Source: Solirubrobacterales bacterium (GTDB lineage: Bacteria > Actinomycetota > Thermoleophilia > Solirubrobacterales > Solirubrobacteraceae). From it: a stretch of 55,610 bases of DNA. Of this stretch, positions 45,487-54,274 are shown piece by piece. The stretch's first letter is position 1; each line of letters opens with the position of its first letter. Position numbers and translations under genes: made by a program. The stretch is taken from NCBI GenBank assembly GCA_027449125.1, contig DAIDME010000027.1:1-55610 (forward strand). Reading direction: 5' to 3'. The notes beneath the pieces were generated by a model. It was not told the DNA's origin. It saw only the letters and a list, made by a program, of their open reading frames with translations, and searched no databases.

Positions 45487-46536
45487 ATGAAAGAGCTCCG
45501 GTTCCCGGGACCGTTGCAACCGGGGGATCGTATCGGCGTGACCGCACCATCTGCGGGCGTGCGGGCAGATCTTCGCCCGCGCCTTGATGTGGCCGTGAAA
45601 TGGCTTGAAGCACGGGGCTACGAAGTCGTAGTCGGCGAGTGCATGGACGGAGCGTCAGTCACGAGCGGATCACCTATCCGCAGAGCGCAAGAGCTCACGC
45701 GGATGCTGACGGACCCGAGGATCCGAGCGGTGATCCCGCCATGGGGCGGAGAACTCGCGATCGAGATCCTGCCTCACCTCGACTTTGACGCGATCGGGTC
45801 AGCCGAGCCGACCTGGCTGATCGGCTACTCCGACATCTCAACGCTGCTTCTGCCCCTCACGCTGTTGACGGGCGTTGCCACGCTGCACGGACAGAACCTC
45901 ATGGACACGCCAAATCGGATCCCTGACGAAATCAGGCACTGGTCAGACGCCATCAGCACCAGTCCGGGAGGGGGGCTTACCCAGCAAGCATCGCTGCACC
46001 ACGCTCGCCAGGAAGCACAGCACGCGTTCTTCCGTAAGCTCCGCACCGACCCGACTGCCACGGACCTGCCGTTGGAAGAGCCAGGCAGCTGGCGGCTTGG
46101 TCGCACGCCCTCTTCAAACCTGGATGTTCAAGGACGACTGATCGGCGGCTGCATTGAGGTCCTCGCACCGCTTGCAGGAAGCCGTTACGGGGATGTCGGG
46201 CGGTTCGGAGGAGAGCACGCGAAAGATGGTCTCATCATCTACCTCGAAGCCTGCGAGTCGCCTGCGCTCGACATTGCCCGCTCGCTATGGAGTATGCGAC
46301 TCGCCGGATGGTTCGAGCACGCCGTCGCGGTGCTCATCGGCCGAACGCAAGCGCCACCCTCAGCGAACTTCTCCCAGGACGACGCGGTGATGAGCGCCCT
46401 CGGCGATCTGGACATACCCCTCGTTCTGGATGTCGATTGCGGACACGTCCCGCCGCATCTCTGCCTCATGAACGGGGCACATGCTCACATCCTCATAGAC
46501 GAGCAAACCCAGAGCATCACTCAGACCATCGGATAG
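45487..46536 (+). CDS. S66 peptidase, LD-carboxypeptidase/MccF-like
   Basis: Serine peptidase of family S66, which contains LD-carboxypeptidases that trim murein tetrapeptides and MccF enzymes that cleave microcin C-type toxic nucleotide peptides. The N-terminus LQPGDRIGVTAPSAGVR is typical. The nucleophile Ser is in WLIGYSDIST, the Glu in YLEACESPALD and the His in DVDCGHVPPHL. The length is 349 aa. Two features lean to the MccF side: length and the IPPWGGE loop, but LdcA cannot be excluded. It has its own leaderless promoter and lies at the right of the accessory region. Confidence 0.82.
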   Translation: MKELRFPGPLQPGDRIGVTAPSAGVRADLRPRLDVAVKWLEARGYEVVVGECMDGASVTSGSPIRRAQELTRMLTDPRIRAVIPPWGGELAIEILPHLDFDAIGSAEPTWLIGYSDISTLLLPLTLLTGVATLHGQNLMDTPNRIPDEIRHWSDAISTSPGGGLTQQASLHHARQEAQHAFFRKLRTDPTATDLPLEEPGSWRLGRTPSSNLDVQGRLIGGCIEVLAPLAGSRYGDVGRFGGEHAKDGLIIYLEACESPALDIARSLWSMRLAGWFEHAVAVLIGRTQAPPSANFSQDDAVMSALGDLDIPLVLDVDCGHVPPHLCLMNGAHAHILIDEQTQSITQTIG

Positions 46537-46727
46537 TCGCAGCTCAGAGCAAGGCGATGCTCGACGCCGGTTCGCCCGTGCTGGCGCAGAGACAAGCATC
46601 GGCAACTGGTCAAACACGGCGGCTCGCGTCCAGATAGGGTGACCTCGCGCGTAGGAGGACCGGCCGTCAGACTCCTTCCACCCCCACGATCACTGGGGAT
46701 GGCGACTTTGTAGAACAGTCGCAGCTA

Positions 46728-46768
46728 CGGCGGCGTCGCGACGGCTTCGCCTCCAAGCGTCGCCGCCG
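46728..46768 (-). terminator. Hairpin terminator after the radical SAM gene
   Basis: CGGCGGCG-T-CGC pairs with GCG-T-CGCCGCCG (11 pairs and one T-T mismatch) around a 17-base loop. It begins 13 bases beyond the minus-strand stop at 46781 and also faces the S66 gene, so it may act both ways. Confidence 0.6.
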
Positions 46769-46780
46769 CGCGGGCAGCGC

Positions 46781-48016
46781 TCAGCGCGGGATCATCTGGA
46801 CGAAGCCGCCGAACTTCTCAGGCTCCTCGAGCCGGCATGACCACACGAGCTGGCCGTTCCAGACGGTGATGTCGGGGCAGCCATCGCACATGTTCTGGCT
46901 GCCGTCGGGGTAGATGTCGGCCGGCTGGATGATCATCACCGACTGCAGACGCAGCTTGTGGCGCAGTCGCCACGGACGCAGCGCCATCGCCTTCAGGTAG
47001 CGCCGTGCCACTGGGCGAAGCGCCTCGTCCAGGGCTGACAGGAGCAGCATCGGGCGCCCCATCGCCAGGGTCTTGGGCGTGGTGTAGGCCAGGTAGCGCC
47101 CCGTGCGCAGATGGTGAAAGGTCTGGGTCAGCTCCATCGAGCGCGGGCCCACATACCCGTAGACCTCCCCGTCGGCTCCCAGGTAGCCGGTCAGCAGCCA
47201 CTTCAGCGTATCCGGCCGCTCGGTCCCGTTGAGGTAGGCGGACGGCATGAAGTCCGGGTAACGCTCGCGGATCTTGGCGACGATGTCCGTCGACTGCAGC
47301 TCGTGTCTGGTCAGGTCCTCGGTCGCGTACGGCACCACGCCGAAGTCGACCGGCTGCCCGTGCACCTGATAGTCAAAGTCGCCGCCGACCGCCCCGGCGC
47401 GGAAGGCGATGAACACGACCGTGTTGACGATGTCCATGTGCCTGCGGGCCCAGGCGATCACATCCGGCACGTGCCGGAGCGTGTCCTCGTAGACGGTTGC
47501 GTTGAACGAGCAGCTGACGTTGCCGCGGCCGACCCTGGCGACCATCTCGGCGTAGTGCTGGCGCAGCTTGCAGAGCTCGATCTCGTCGCTGGTCTTCCAT
47601 CCCGGACGGTTCTGCTTGGAGTCGATGTGGAAGGTGAACGCAGCCACGCCTGCCGCCACGAGCTCCGCCAGCAGCTCCTCGCTCAGCGCCAGGCCGTTGG
47701 TGTTGATGATCGGCTTCAGGCCGCGCGCGGCGACGAGCTTGACGATCTCGACGGTCTGCGGGTGCACGAGCGGGTCGCCGCCGGCGATCGACACGCCGTC
47801 GACGGTGCGGTAGCGCTGGAAGACGTCCAGGTCCGAGGCGATCTGCTCGAGTGTCTTGTGGCCACGGGGGTCGTTCTCCCGGTAGCAGCCCAGGCAGGCG
47901 AGATTGCACTTGGCGGTGGGCTCGAGCCAGGCGATCGCGTTGTCAGGCAGCGACCACGGCAGGCGGTAGAGGTCTCGGTGGTCAACGAGCGCCGCGCTAC
48001 TGGTGGTGACAGACAT
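46781..48016 (-). CDS. Radical SAM enzyme of unknown substrate, last gene of the heme operon
   Basis: A 411 aa radical SAM protein. The cluster motif is CNLACLGC (C-x3-C-x2-C) near residues 37-44, with the downstream SIAGGDPLVHP (GGxP-type) motif. The C-terminal part has further cysteines, MCDGCPDITVW and WSCRLEEPEKFG, probably an auxiliary iron-sulfur site that differs from the usual SPASM pattern. A strong GGAGGA ribosome site on the minus strand precedes the ATG by 5 bases. It follows hemY by 39 bases with no terminator between, so co-transcription with heme genes is likely. The substrate is unknown; a tetrapyrrole-related or lipid modification is conceivable but unsupported by motif. Confidence 0.8.
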   Translation of the reverse strand: MSVTTSSAALVDHRDLYRLPWSLPDNAIAWLEPTAKCNLACLGCYRENDPRGHKTLEQIASDLDVFQRYRTVDGVSIAGGDPLVHPQTVEIVKLVAARGLKPIINTNGLALSEELLAELVAAGVAAFTFHIDSKQNRPGWKTSDEIELCKLRQHYAEMVARVGRGNVSCSFNATVYEDTLRHVPDVIAWARRHMDIVNTVVFIAFRAGAVGGDFDYQVHGQPVDFGVVPYATEDLTRHELQSTDIVAKIRERYPDFMPSAYLNGTERPDTLKWLLTGYLGADGEVYGYVGPRSMELTQTFHHLRTGRYLAYTTPKTLAMGRPMLLLSALDEALRPVARRYLKAMALRPWRLRHKLRLQSVMIIQPADIYPDGSQNMCDGCPDITVWNGQLVWSCRLEEPEKFGGFVQMIPR

Positions 48017-48055
48017 TCTGGTCCTCCGTTATGACTTGTGCGAGCCCGCGCCCAC

Positions 48056-49450
48056 TCACGAGAGCGCGGATACGATCTGCGCGGCTGCCGCCTCTCCCTG
48101 GGCGATGCACTGCGGCACGCCCACACCCCGGTAGGCGGCCCCGGCCAGCCTGAGCCGCGGCAGCGACCCCAGCACCGAGTCGAGGCGCCCGATCCGCTCC
48201 AGGTGGCCGACCGTGTACTGCGGCATCGCGTCCTGCCACCTGGTCACCTGGGCGTCGAGCGGGTCTCCGAGCGCAGCGATCGCCTCACCCAGTTCGGCGA
48301 CCACACGTGCCACCAGCTGCTCGTCGCCGAGCGCAGTGGCCTGTGGATCGTTGCGGCCGACGGAGCAGCGCAGGAACACGCGGTCGCTGTGTGCCGCCAG
48401 ATGTGGCCACTTGGCGGATGCCAGCGTGCAGGCGGTCAACATCCTGCGCTCACCGCGTGGGACGAGAAAGCCGGTGGTGTCGAGCGGCCGGCGCAGCGCG
48501 CCGGCGGGAAAGGCCAGCCAGACCACGGTGACCGACGTGTAGCGGATCTCGGAGAGCTCGGCGGCGGCGGCCGGGACGCTGGCGCGCAGCATCTGTGCGG
48601 CGGCGCCGGCCGGGGTGGCCACGACGGTGGCGTCGACGGTCAGCTCGCGGCCGGCGGTGGTGTGCAGCAGGTGGCGCCCGCCGGGCAGCGGTTCGATCCG
48701 CAGGACGCCTTCGCGCTCGACCACCTCGGTCTCACCGAGGTCCGCGCGCAGCCTGGTGATCAGACGCTGAAGGCCGCCAGGCAGGGTCACCAGCATCGGG
48801 CCCTGGGCGCGCGGGGTGCTGCGGCCGGCGGCGATCAGCCCCCGGATCAGGCTGCGGTGCTCACGTGCAAGCGCGTGCAGGCGTGGGGCGGTGGCCTTCA
48901 GGCTGAGCGCATCCGGGTCGCCACCGTAGATCCCCCCGAGCAGCGGGTCGATCATCCGCTCCAGCGCCTGGTCGCCGAGGCGCCGGCGCACCAGCGAGCC
49001 GACCGACTCGTCCGCCTCGCCACCGTCCTTGGGCAGCACCAGATCAACCCCCGCCCGTGCCGCCCCGGCGGGCGACAGGATCCCGGAGCGCAGCACCGGC
49101 GCGATGCCGTCCGGCAGGCCGCCCAGGATGCCGGCGGGCATCTCCCGCAGCCTCCCGCGTGTCCACACGGCGGTGTTGGACCGCAGCGTCGGCACGAGCT
49201 CCTCCGCGAGGCCGAGCTCGTCGCACAGTCGTGTGGCCTCCGGCGCCGCCGCGAACAACGCCTCGGGTCCGACGTCCACGGTGGCGCCGGCGAAGCTGCG
49301 CGACCGGATCTTGCCTCCCACGCGCCCGCTGCGCTCAAGCAGCGTGACGCTCGGCGTCACGCCGCCGATGCAGGCGCGGCTCAGCTTTCGCGCGGCCGCG
49401 AGCCCGGTGACGCCGCCTCCCACGACGGCGACGTGCGGCCTGTGCGTCAC
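48056..49450 (-). CDS. hemY: Coproporphyrinogen III / protoporphyrinogen oxidase
   Basis: FAD-dependent oxygen-using oxidase. In actinobacteria it usually acts as CgoX, turning coproporphyrinogen III into coproporphyrin III. The Rossmann motif VAVVGGGVTGLAAARKL is at residues 6-22, followed by LLERSGRVGGKIRS. The C-terminal FAD part has LRLAGAAYRGVGVPQCIAQG. The length is 464 aa from the GTG in a GTGA overlap with hemH; the open frame further upstream is antisense shadow of hemH. Part of hemE-hemH-hemY-radical SAM. Confidence 0.92.
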   Translation of the reverse strand: MTHRPHVAVVGGGVTGLAAARKLSRACIGGVTPSVTLLERSGRVGGKIRSRSFAGATVDVGPEALFAAAPEATRLCDELGLAEELVPTLRSNTAVWTRGRLREMPAGILGGLPDGIAPVLRSGILSPAGAARAGVDLVLPKDGGEADESVGSLVRRRLGDQALERMIDPLLGGIYGGDPDALSLKATAPRLHALAREHRSLIRGLIAAGRSTPRAQGPMLVTLPGGLQRLITRLRADLGETEVVEREGVLRIEPLPGGRHLLHTTAGRELTVDATVVATPAGAAAQMLRASVPAAAAELSEIRYTSVTVVWLAFPAGALRRPLDTTGFLVPRGERRMLTACTLASAKWPHLAAHSDRVFLRCSVGRNDPQATALGDEQLVARVVAELGEAIAALGDPLDAQVTRWQDAMPQYTVGHLERIGRLDSVLGSLPRLRLAGAAYRGVGVPQCIAQGEAAAAQIVSALS

Positions 49451-50385
49451 CGCGTCACCGCCGGCAGCCCCGCCTCGACGATCCCGGCCAGCAGCGACAC
49501 AAAGGCGGGGTCCGCGTTCGGCAGCGCCGTGCGCGCGAAGCGCAGGCCGGCCAGCGTGGCGACGTCGCGCGCCTGGATGTCCAGGTCGTAGAGGATCTCG
49601 AGATGGTCGGATACGAAGCCTGCGGGGCAGACGAGCACCGCGTCGTGGCTGCCCGCCGCGCCCAGCTCGGTGATCACCTCGCAGACATCGGGGCCGATCC
49701 ACGCCTCCGCCGTCCGGCCGGCGCTCTGCCAGGCGACCGCCCAGTCCTCGACTCCGGCCAGCTGCGCAACGGCGGCGGCGGTCTCCCGCAGCTGGTCGGG
49801 ATAGGGATCGCCACGCTCGACGATCCAGCTGGGGAGGCTGTGTGCGGTGAAGAGCACGCGCACGGCGCTCGCGCCGCTGCCCCTGAGGCGCTCGAGCTCG
49901 GCCTGCACGCGCTGCGCGAGCAGCGTCAGGTAGGCGGGCTCGAGGTGCCACTCCCTGACGAACGTCAGGCTGCCAAGCTCGGCCGCCGGGGCGGCCGAGT
50001 GCACGCGCTGCATGTACTCCTCGACGCTCAGCTGCGAGTAGTGCGGGGCGAGCACGATCGCGACCGTGCGCTCGACGCCGGCGGCGGCGAGCGCGGCGAC
50101 GCCGTCCTCGATGAACGGCGCGGCGTGCTTCATCCCGAGCGCGACCAGGAAGCTGTCGCCGGTGAGGCGTGCGTTGAGCTCGTTCTCCAGGCTCTCGGCC
50201 AGCGTGCGCGCGATCCCGAGCAGCGGCGAGGCCCCCCCGATCGCCCGATAGCGGCCCGTGAGCTCATCCAGGAGCTCCGGTGTGGGCGGGCGACCGCGGC
50301 GGATGTGGGTGTAATAGGCGAGTACCTCGTGTGGGCCCGCCGGCGTTCCGTATGCCAGCAGGAGAACGCCGATCCGCTCACTCAC
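49447..50385 (-). CDS. hemH: Ferrochelatase (coproporphyrin type)
   Basis: Inserts ferrous iron into coproporphyrin III (CpfC) or protoporphyrin IX. The catalytic His is in FTAHSLPSWI, the conserved Glu in PAGFVSDHLEILYDLD, and the N-terminus ERIGVLLLAYGTP is typical. The length is 312 aa. Only two cysteines occur in the whole chain, so the [2Fe-2S] cluster reported for some actinobacterial ferrochelatases is absent. It is joined to hemE and hemY by GTGA overlaps on both sides. Confidence 0.94.
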   Translation of the reverse strand: MSERIGVLLLAYGTPAGPHEVLAYYTHIRRGRPPTPELLDELTGRYRAIGGASPLLGIARTLAESLENELNARLTGDSFLVALGMKHAAPFIEDGVAALAAAGVERTVAIVLAPHYSQLSVEEYMQRVHSAAPAAELGSLTFVREWHLEPAYLTLLAQRVQAELERLRGSGASAVRVLFTAHSLPSWIVERGDPYPDQLRETAAAVAQLAGVEDWAVAWQSAGRTAEAWIGPDVCEVITELGAAGSHDAVLVCPAGFVSDHLEILYDLDIQARDVATLAGLRFARTALPNADPAFVSLLAGIVEAGLPAVTR

Positions 50386-51494
50386 CGCGCCACCAGCGTC
50401 CCCGTCAGCCGGGCCCTGCGGTGCTCGTATCCGTGCACGAGGTCAACGAGCCGCCTGAGCGTCTCCGGATCGGTCTCCGGCAGGACGCCGTGGCCGAGGT
50501 TGAAGACGTGCCCGCGCGGGCCCGCCAGCCGCAGAACCTCCAGCGCCTGCTCCCTGACGACCTGCCAGGGGGCGAGGCAAGCAACCGGGTCCAGGTTGCC
50601 CTGCACCGCCATGCCGGTCGGTAGGCGCGCACGAGCCGCGTCCATCGGCACCCGCCAGTCCACGCCAAGGGCGTCCGAGCCCGCACCGGCCATGCGGCTC
50701 AGCAGCTCACCGGTGCCGACGCCGAAGTAGATCGTCGGCACGTCCAGATCGCGCAGGGCGTCGAAGATGGAGATCGTCGCGGGCAGAACGTGACGGCTGA
50801 AGCTCGCAGGGTCGAGCACGCCCACCCAGCTCTCGAACAGCTGCAGAGCCGACGCGCCTGCGAGCGCCTGCGCGCGCAGCGACGCGACGGCGACCGCTGC
50901 CAGGTCGCTCAGCAGCTCACGGAAGAGGTCAGGCTGGCTGTACATCAGCGCGCGGGTGCGCGCGTGGGTCTTGGAGGGGCCGCCCTCGATCAGATAGCTG
51001 GCGAGCGTGAACGGGCCACCGGCGAAGCCGATCAGCGGCACGTCCAGCTCCCGAACCAGGAGCCGTACGGTCTCGGCCACATAGGGAGCGTCACGCTCCG
51101 GCCGGAAGCTGCGCAGCCTCTCCAGGTCCCGGCGATCACGGAATGGACGCGCGATCACCGGTCCCACGCCGGGCACGATCTCCAGGTCGATGCCGGCCGC
51201 CGCAAGCGGCACCGTGATATCGGAGAAGAGGATCGCCGCGTCAACCCCGAGTCGCTTGACGGGGGCGATCGTCACCTCGGCGGCGAGGTCGGGCGAGCGG
51301 ACGATCTCAAACAGGTTCGCACGGGCGCGCACGGCGCGATACTCGGACAGCGAACGTCCCGCCTGGCGCATGAACCACACCGGCGTGTGGTCGACCGGCA
51401 GGCCGCGCAGCGCGCGCAGAAGCGGCGCGTCCGCGAGCTCGAAGGACTTCGGCAACGCTGGAGTGGTCTCTGATACAGCCAGTTGAAAACTCAC
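50382..51494 (-). CDS. hemE: Uroporphyrinogen decarboxylase
   Basis: Decarboxylates the four acetates of uroporphyrinogen III to give coproporphyrinogen III. The signature FMRQAGRSLSEYR (usually MRQAGRYLPEYR) is near residues 41-53, with ILFSDITVPL, GFAGGPFTLASYLIEGG and FNLGHGVLPETDPE. The length is 370 aa. First gene of the heme operon, with a TAGCGT hexamer 7 bases before the GTG start. Confidence 0.96.
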   Translation of the reverse strand: MSFQLAVSETTPALPKSFELADAPLLRALRGLPVDHTPVWFMRQAGRSLSEYRAVRARANLFEIVRSPDLAAEVTIAPVKRLGVDAAILFSDITVPLAAAGIDLEIVPGVGPVIARPFRDRRDLERLRSFRPERDAPYVAETVRLLVRELDVPLIGFAGGPFTLASYLIEGGPSKTHARTRALMYSQPDLFRELLSDLAAVAVASLRAQALAGASALQLFESWVGVLDPASFSRHVLPATISIFDALRDLDVPTIYFGVGTGELLSRMAGAGSDALGVDWRVPMDAARARLPTGMAVQGNLDPVACLAPWQVVREQALEVLRLAGPRGHVFNLGHGVLPETDPETLRRLVDLVHGYEHRRARLTGTLVAR

Positions 51495-51501
51495 CTGCAG
51501 G

Positions 51502-51507
51502 ACGCTA
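51502..51507 (-). promoter_or_regulatory. Promoter of the hemE operon, leaderless type
   Basis: On the minus strand TAGCGT lies 7 bases before the GTG at 51494. A TTGGCG hexamer at 51524-51529 is 16 bases further upstream and could be the -35 element. Confidence 0.6.
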
Positions 51508-51612
51508 GCTGCGGCCCTGCAGGCGCCAATCCGTAAGCGAACGCGGGGCTCTCAGTGGAATGCCGCGAGGCGCCTCCGTACTGGACACGGAGGTCCGGCC
51601 GACGCCGAAGAT

Positions 51613-51618
51613 TAGGCT
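51613..51618 (+). promoter_or_regulatory. -10 element for the NirJ/AhbD-like gene, leaderless type
   Basis: TAGGCT lies 7 bases before the GTG at 51626, which argues against the upstream ATG at 51560. Confidence 0.55.
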
Positions 51619-51625
51619 CAAGGTC

Positions 51626-52759
51626 GTGGCTCAGATGACCTCGACAGTGCGCGAACAGGCGGCCAGCGCGCGCCAGGAGCGGGACTCGCGCATGGTTGTG
51701 GCCGACTTCGACCAGGCTCCCTTCACGATCGCCTGGGAGCTCACTCGGGCATGCGCCTACGCCTGCCAGCACTGCCGTGCCGACGCGCAACCGAGGCGCG
51801 ACCCGCGCGAGCTCGACACCACCGAGGCGATGAGCCTGATCGAGCAGCTCGCGGCGTTCGGCAACCGCCCGATACTCGTGTTGACGGGCGGCGACCCGCT
51901 GATGCGACGCGATCTCTTCGATCTGGCGCGCTACGCGGATGAGCTCGGGCTGCGCGTCTCGCTGACTCCGACCGCCACCGCGCTTGCCACCGAGCAGCGG
52001 ATGCGTCAGGCACGCGCCGCCGGTATCCGGCGGGTGGCGTTCAGCGTCGACGCGGCCGACCCCCTGACGCACGACAGCTTCCGTGGCTTCAGTGGCTCAT
52101 TTGCGCGGACGCGGGCCGCGATCGCAGCCGCCACCGAGGCGGAGCTGTCGATCCAGATCAACACGACGGTCTGTGCGACGAACGTCAGCGAGCTGCCGGT
52201 GATGGCCGAGCAGCTCGAGCAATGGGGTGCGGTGCAGTGGTCGGTGTTCTTCCTCGTGCCGGTCGGCAGAGGCGCCAACCTGCCGCTGCTCTCACCCACA
52301 CAACACGAGGAGGTGCTCGGCTGGCTCAGCGACCTGTCTCAGCGCGTACCGTTTGACATCAAGGCGACCGCCGCCCCCCAGTACCGCCGGATACTTCACC
52401 AGCGGACCGGCAGAACGATGGGCGCAGGCTTCCACTACAGCGACGGGCTCGACCGGCCCGTCCGTGGTGTCAACGACGGGCGCGGATTCATGTTCATCTC
52501 GCACCTGGGCGAGGTCATGCCGTCTGGGTTCCTGACGTTGCCCGCTGGCAACGTCAGGGACTCGAGCCCTGTGGACATCTACCGGCAATCGACGATCTTC
52601 ACGAGCCTGCGCGACCCGGGCGCGCTCAAGGGCAAGTGCGGCCGTTGCGAGTTCCGGGAGGTCTGCGGCGGCAGCCGCGCGCGCGCGTACGCGCTGACCG
52701 GTGACCCGCTCGAGTCGGATCCCAGCTGCCCTTACGAGCCGGCAGCCGCGCCCGTCTGA
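51626..52759 (+). CDS. Radical SAM/SPASM protein, NirJ/AhbD-like
   Basis: A 377 aa radical SAM enzyme. The SAM cluster motif is CAYACQHC in WELTRACAYACQHCRADAQ, with LVLTGGDPL after it. The C-terminal SPASM region has KCGRCEFREVCGGSRARAYA, TGDPLESDPSC and PYEP, the pattern of NirJ, AhbC and AhbD, enzymes that remodel tetrapyrrole side chains in heme d1 and alternative heme synthesis. It is divergent from hemE and shares its control region. Start GTG 51626 is preferred because a TAGGCT hexamer lies 7 bases before it; ATG 51560 gives 22 more residues without homology. Iron-coproporphyrin decarboxylation is possible but unproven. Confidence 0.83.
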   Translation: MAQMTSTVREQAASARQERDSRMVVADFDQAPFTIAWELTRACAYACQHCRADAQPRRDPRELDTTEAMSLIEQLAAFGNRPILVLTGGDPLMRRDLFDLARYADELGLRVSLTPTATALATEQRMRQARAAGIRRVAFSVDAADPLTHDSFRGFSGSFARTRAAIAAATEAELSIQINTTVCATNVSELPVMAEQLEQWGAVQWSVFFLVPVGRGANLPLLSPTQHEEVLGWLSDLSQRVPFDIKATAAPQYRRILHQRTGRTMGAGFHYSDGLDRPVRGVNDGRGFMFISHLGEVMPSGFLTLPAGNVRDSSPVDIYRQSTIFTSLRDPGALKGKCGRCEFREVCGGSRARAYALTGDPLESDPSCPYEPAAAPV

Positions 52760-52795
52760 CGCGGGAGACGCAGTGGACGCGGCGGCGTCGGACAG

Positions 52796-54274
52796 ATGAC
52801 CGGGATCGTGCGTGGCTCAGCCGAGCCCGGCAGCCTGCGTGCCGCCGGTGCCGCGACCTTGCCGACCCTGATCCAGGGTGGCATGGGCGTGGCGGTGTCG
52901 GGCTGGAGACTTGCGCGCGCCGTGTCGCTGGCCGGCCAGCTGGGCGTGGTCTCCGGCACCGCCATCGCGGTCGTGCTCGCCCGGCGTCTGCAGGACGGAG
53001 ACCCCGGTGGGCATCTGCGCAGAGCGCTCGCGCAGTTTCCGAACAGCGCCGTGGCCGCGCACATCCTCGAACGCTATTTCCGTCCCGAGCCGCGTGAGCC
53101 TGACACGCCCTACCGGCCGGTGCCGGTCCCGCGCCTGCGCCCGAGCCGCGTGTTCACGGAGCTGACGGTGGCAGCGAGCTTCGTCGAGGTGTGGCTGGCG
53201 AAGGAGGGCCACGGTGGCAGCGTCGGGATCAACCTGCTCGAGAAGATCCAGATGCCTACGCTACCGACCCTGTACGGCGCGATGCTCGCCGGTGTCGACT
53301 GGGTTCTCGTGGGCGCGGGCATCCCCGCCCACATCCCGGCTGTGCTGGAGCGGTTCGCGGACAGCCGTCCGGCATCGCTGCCGCTCGACGTCAGCGGCGC
53401 GGAGCCGGCCGATGGCTTCCAGATGCACTTCGACCCCGGCTCGATCGTTGCGGAGCGCCGGCCGGAGCTCGAGCGGCCGCGGTTCCTGGCGATCATCTCA
53501 TCGCACGTGCTCGCAAACCACCTCGCCCGCAGCGCGGATGCAAGACCCGACGGCTTCGTGGTCGAGGCCCCGGTCGCAGGGGGTCACAACGCACCGCCCC
53601 GCGGTCGGCTCGAGCTGAGCGAGACCGGCGAGCCGGTCTACGGCCAGCGTGACGCGGTCGACCTCGAGCAGTTGCGCGCGCTCGGCCTGCCGTTCTGGCT
53701 TGCCGGTGGCTATGGCAGCCCGGCAAAGCTGCGCGAGGCGCAGTCACAGGGCGCCCGCGGTGTGCAGGTCGGCAGTGCATTCGCGCTCTGCGAGGAGTCC
53801 GGGCTTCAGGCGGAGTTGAAGGACACGGCCCGTCGCGAGATCCTCGCCACGCGACTGCGGGTGCGAACCGACCCGCTGGCCTCGCCGACCGGCTATCCGT
53901 TCAAGGTTGCGCAGATGGCGGGGACCGTGGGTGACCCAGACGGTGTCACGGTGCGGCGCAGACGCTGCGACCTGGGCTACCTGAGCGTCCCCTACCGGCG
54001 CGAGAACGGCACTGTCGGCTACCGCTGCGCGGCTGAGCCGGCCGATGACTACGCCGCCAAGGGCGGCGACCCCGCCGCCACAGCCGGCCGGCTGTGTCTG
54101 TGCAACGGGCTGCTCGCCGCGGCGGGCATGCCTCAGCTGCGGCCGGCTCTGGGCGCCGAGGTGCCGCTGTTGACGCTCGGCGACGAGGTGGCCGAGGCTC
54201 TGCGTGCGCTCTCGCCTGAGGCGCGCCCCTACCACGCCCGCGACGTGGTCAGCTACATCATGTCCGGCCGCTAG
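52796..54274 (+). CDS. Nitronate monooxygenase/2-nitropropane dioxygenase family protein
   Basis: FMN-dependent TIM-barrel protein, 492 aa. Family motifs are LIQGGMGVAVSGWRLA at the N-terminus, VAGGHNAPPRG (active-site His region), WLAGGYGSPAKLREA and GARGVQVGSAFALCEESG (phosphate loop). It is longer than simple nitronate monooxygenases (about 320-370 aa), with an insertion at residues about 70-140 and a C-terminal domain containing a Cys pair (RLCLCNGLL). The actual substrate may not be a nitronate. It lies 36 bases after the radical SAM gene, likely one transcript. Its TAG stop shares the CTAG palindrome with the stop of the converging glycosyltransferase. Confidence 0.85.
   Translation: MTGIVRGSAEPGSLRAAGAATLPTLIQGGMGVAVSGWRLARAVSLAGQLGVVSGTAIAVVLARRLQDGDPGGHLRRALAQFPNSAVAAHILERYFRPEPREPDTPYRPVPVPRLRPSRVFTELTVAASFVEVWLAKEGHGGSVGINLLEKIQMPTLPTLYGAMLAGVDWVLVGAGIPAHIPAVLERFADSRPASLPLDVSGAEPADGFQMHFDPGSIVAERRPELERPRFLAIISSHVLANHLARSADARPDGFVVEAPVAGGHNAPPRGRLELSETGEPVYGQRDAVDLEQLRALGLPFWLAGGYGSPAKLREAQSQGARGVQVGSAFALCEESGLQAELKDTARREILATRLRVRTDPLASPTGYPFKVAQMAGTVGDPDGVTVRRRRCDLGYLSVPYRRENGTVGYRCAAEPADDYAAKGGDPAATAGRLCLCNGLLAAAGMPQLRPALGAEVPLLTLGDEVAEALRALSPEARPYHARDVVSYIMSGR

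Noticed and set aside
46535-46726. Direct repeat AGTCGCAGCT at 46535 and 46717
   Set aside because: Only 10 bases are shared and there is no enclosed gene; chance or local duplication is as likely as an element boundary.
49451-49951. Apparent fusion of a long N-terminal region to hemY
   Set aside because: The extension is the shadow of hemH; the FAD Rossmann motif begins right after the GTG that overlaps the hemH stop.
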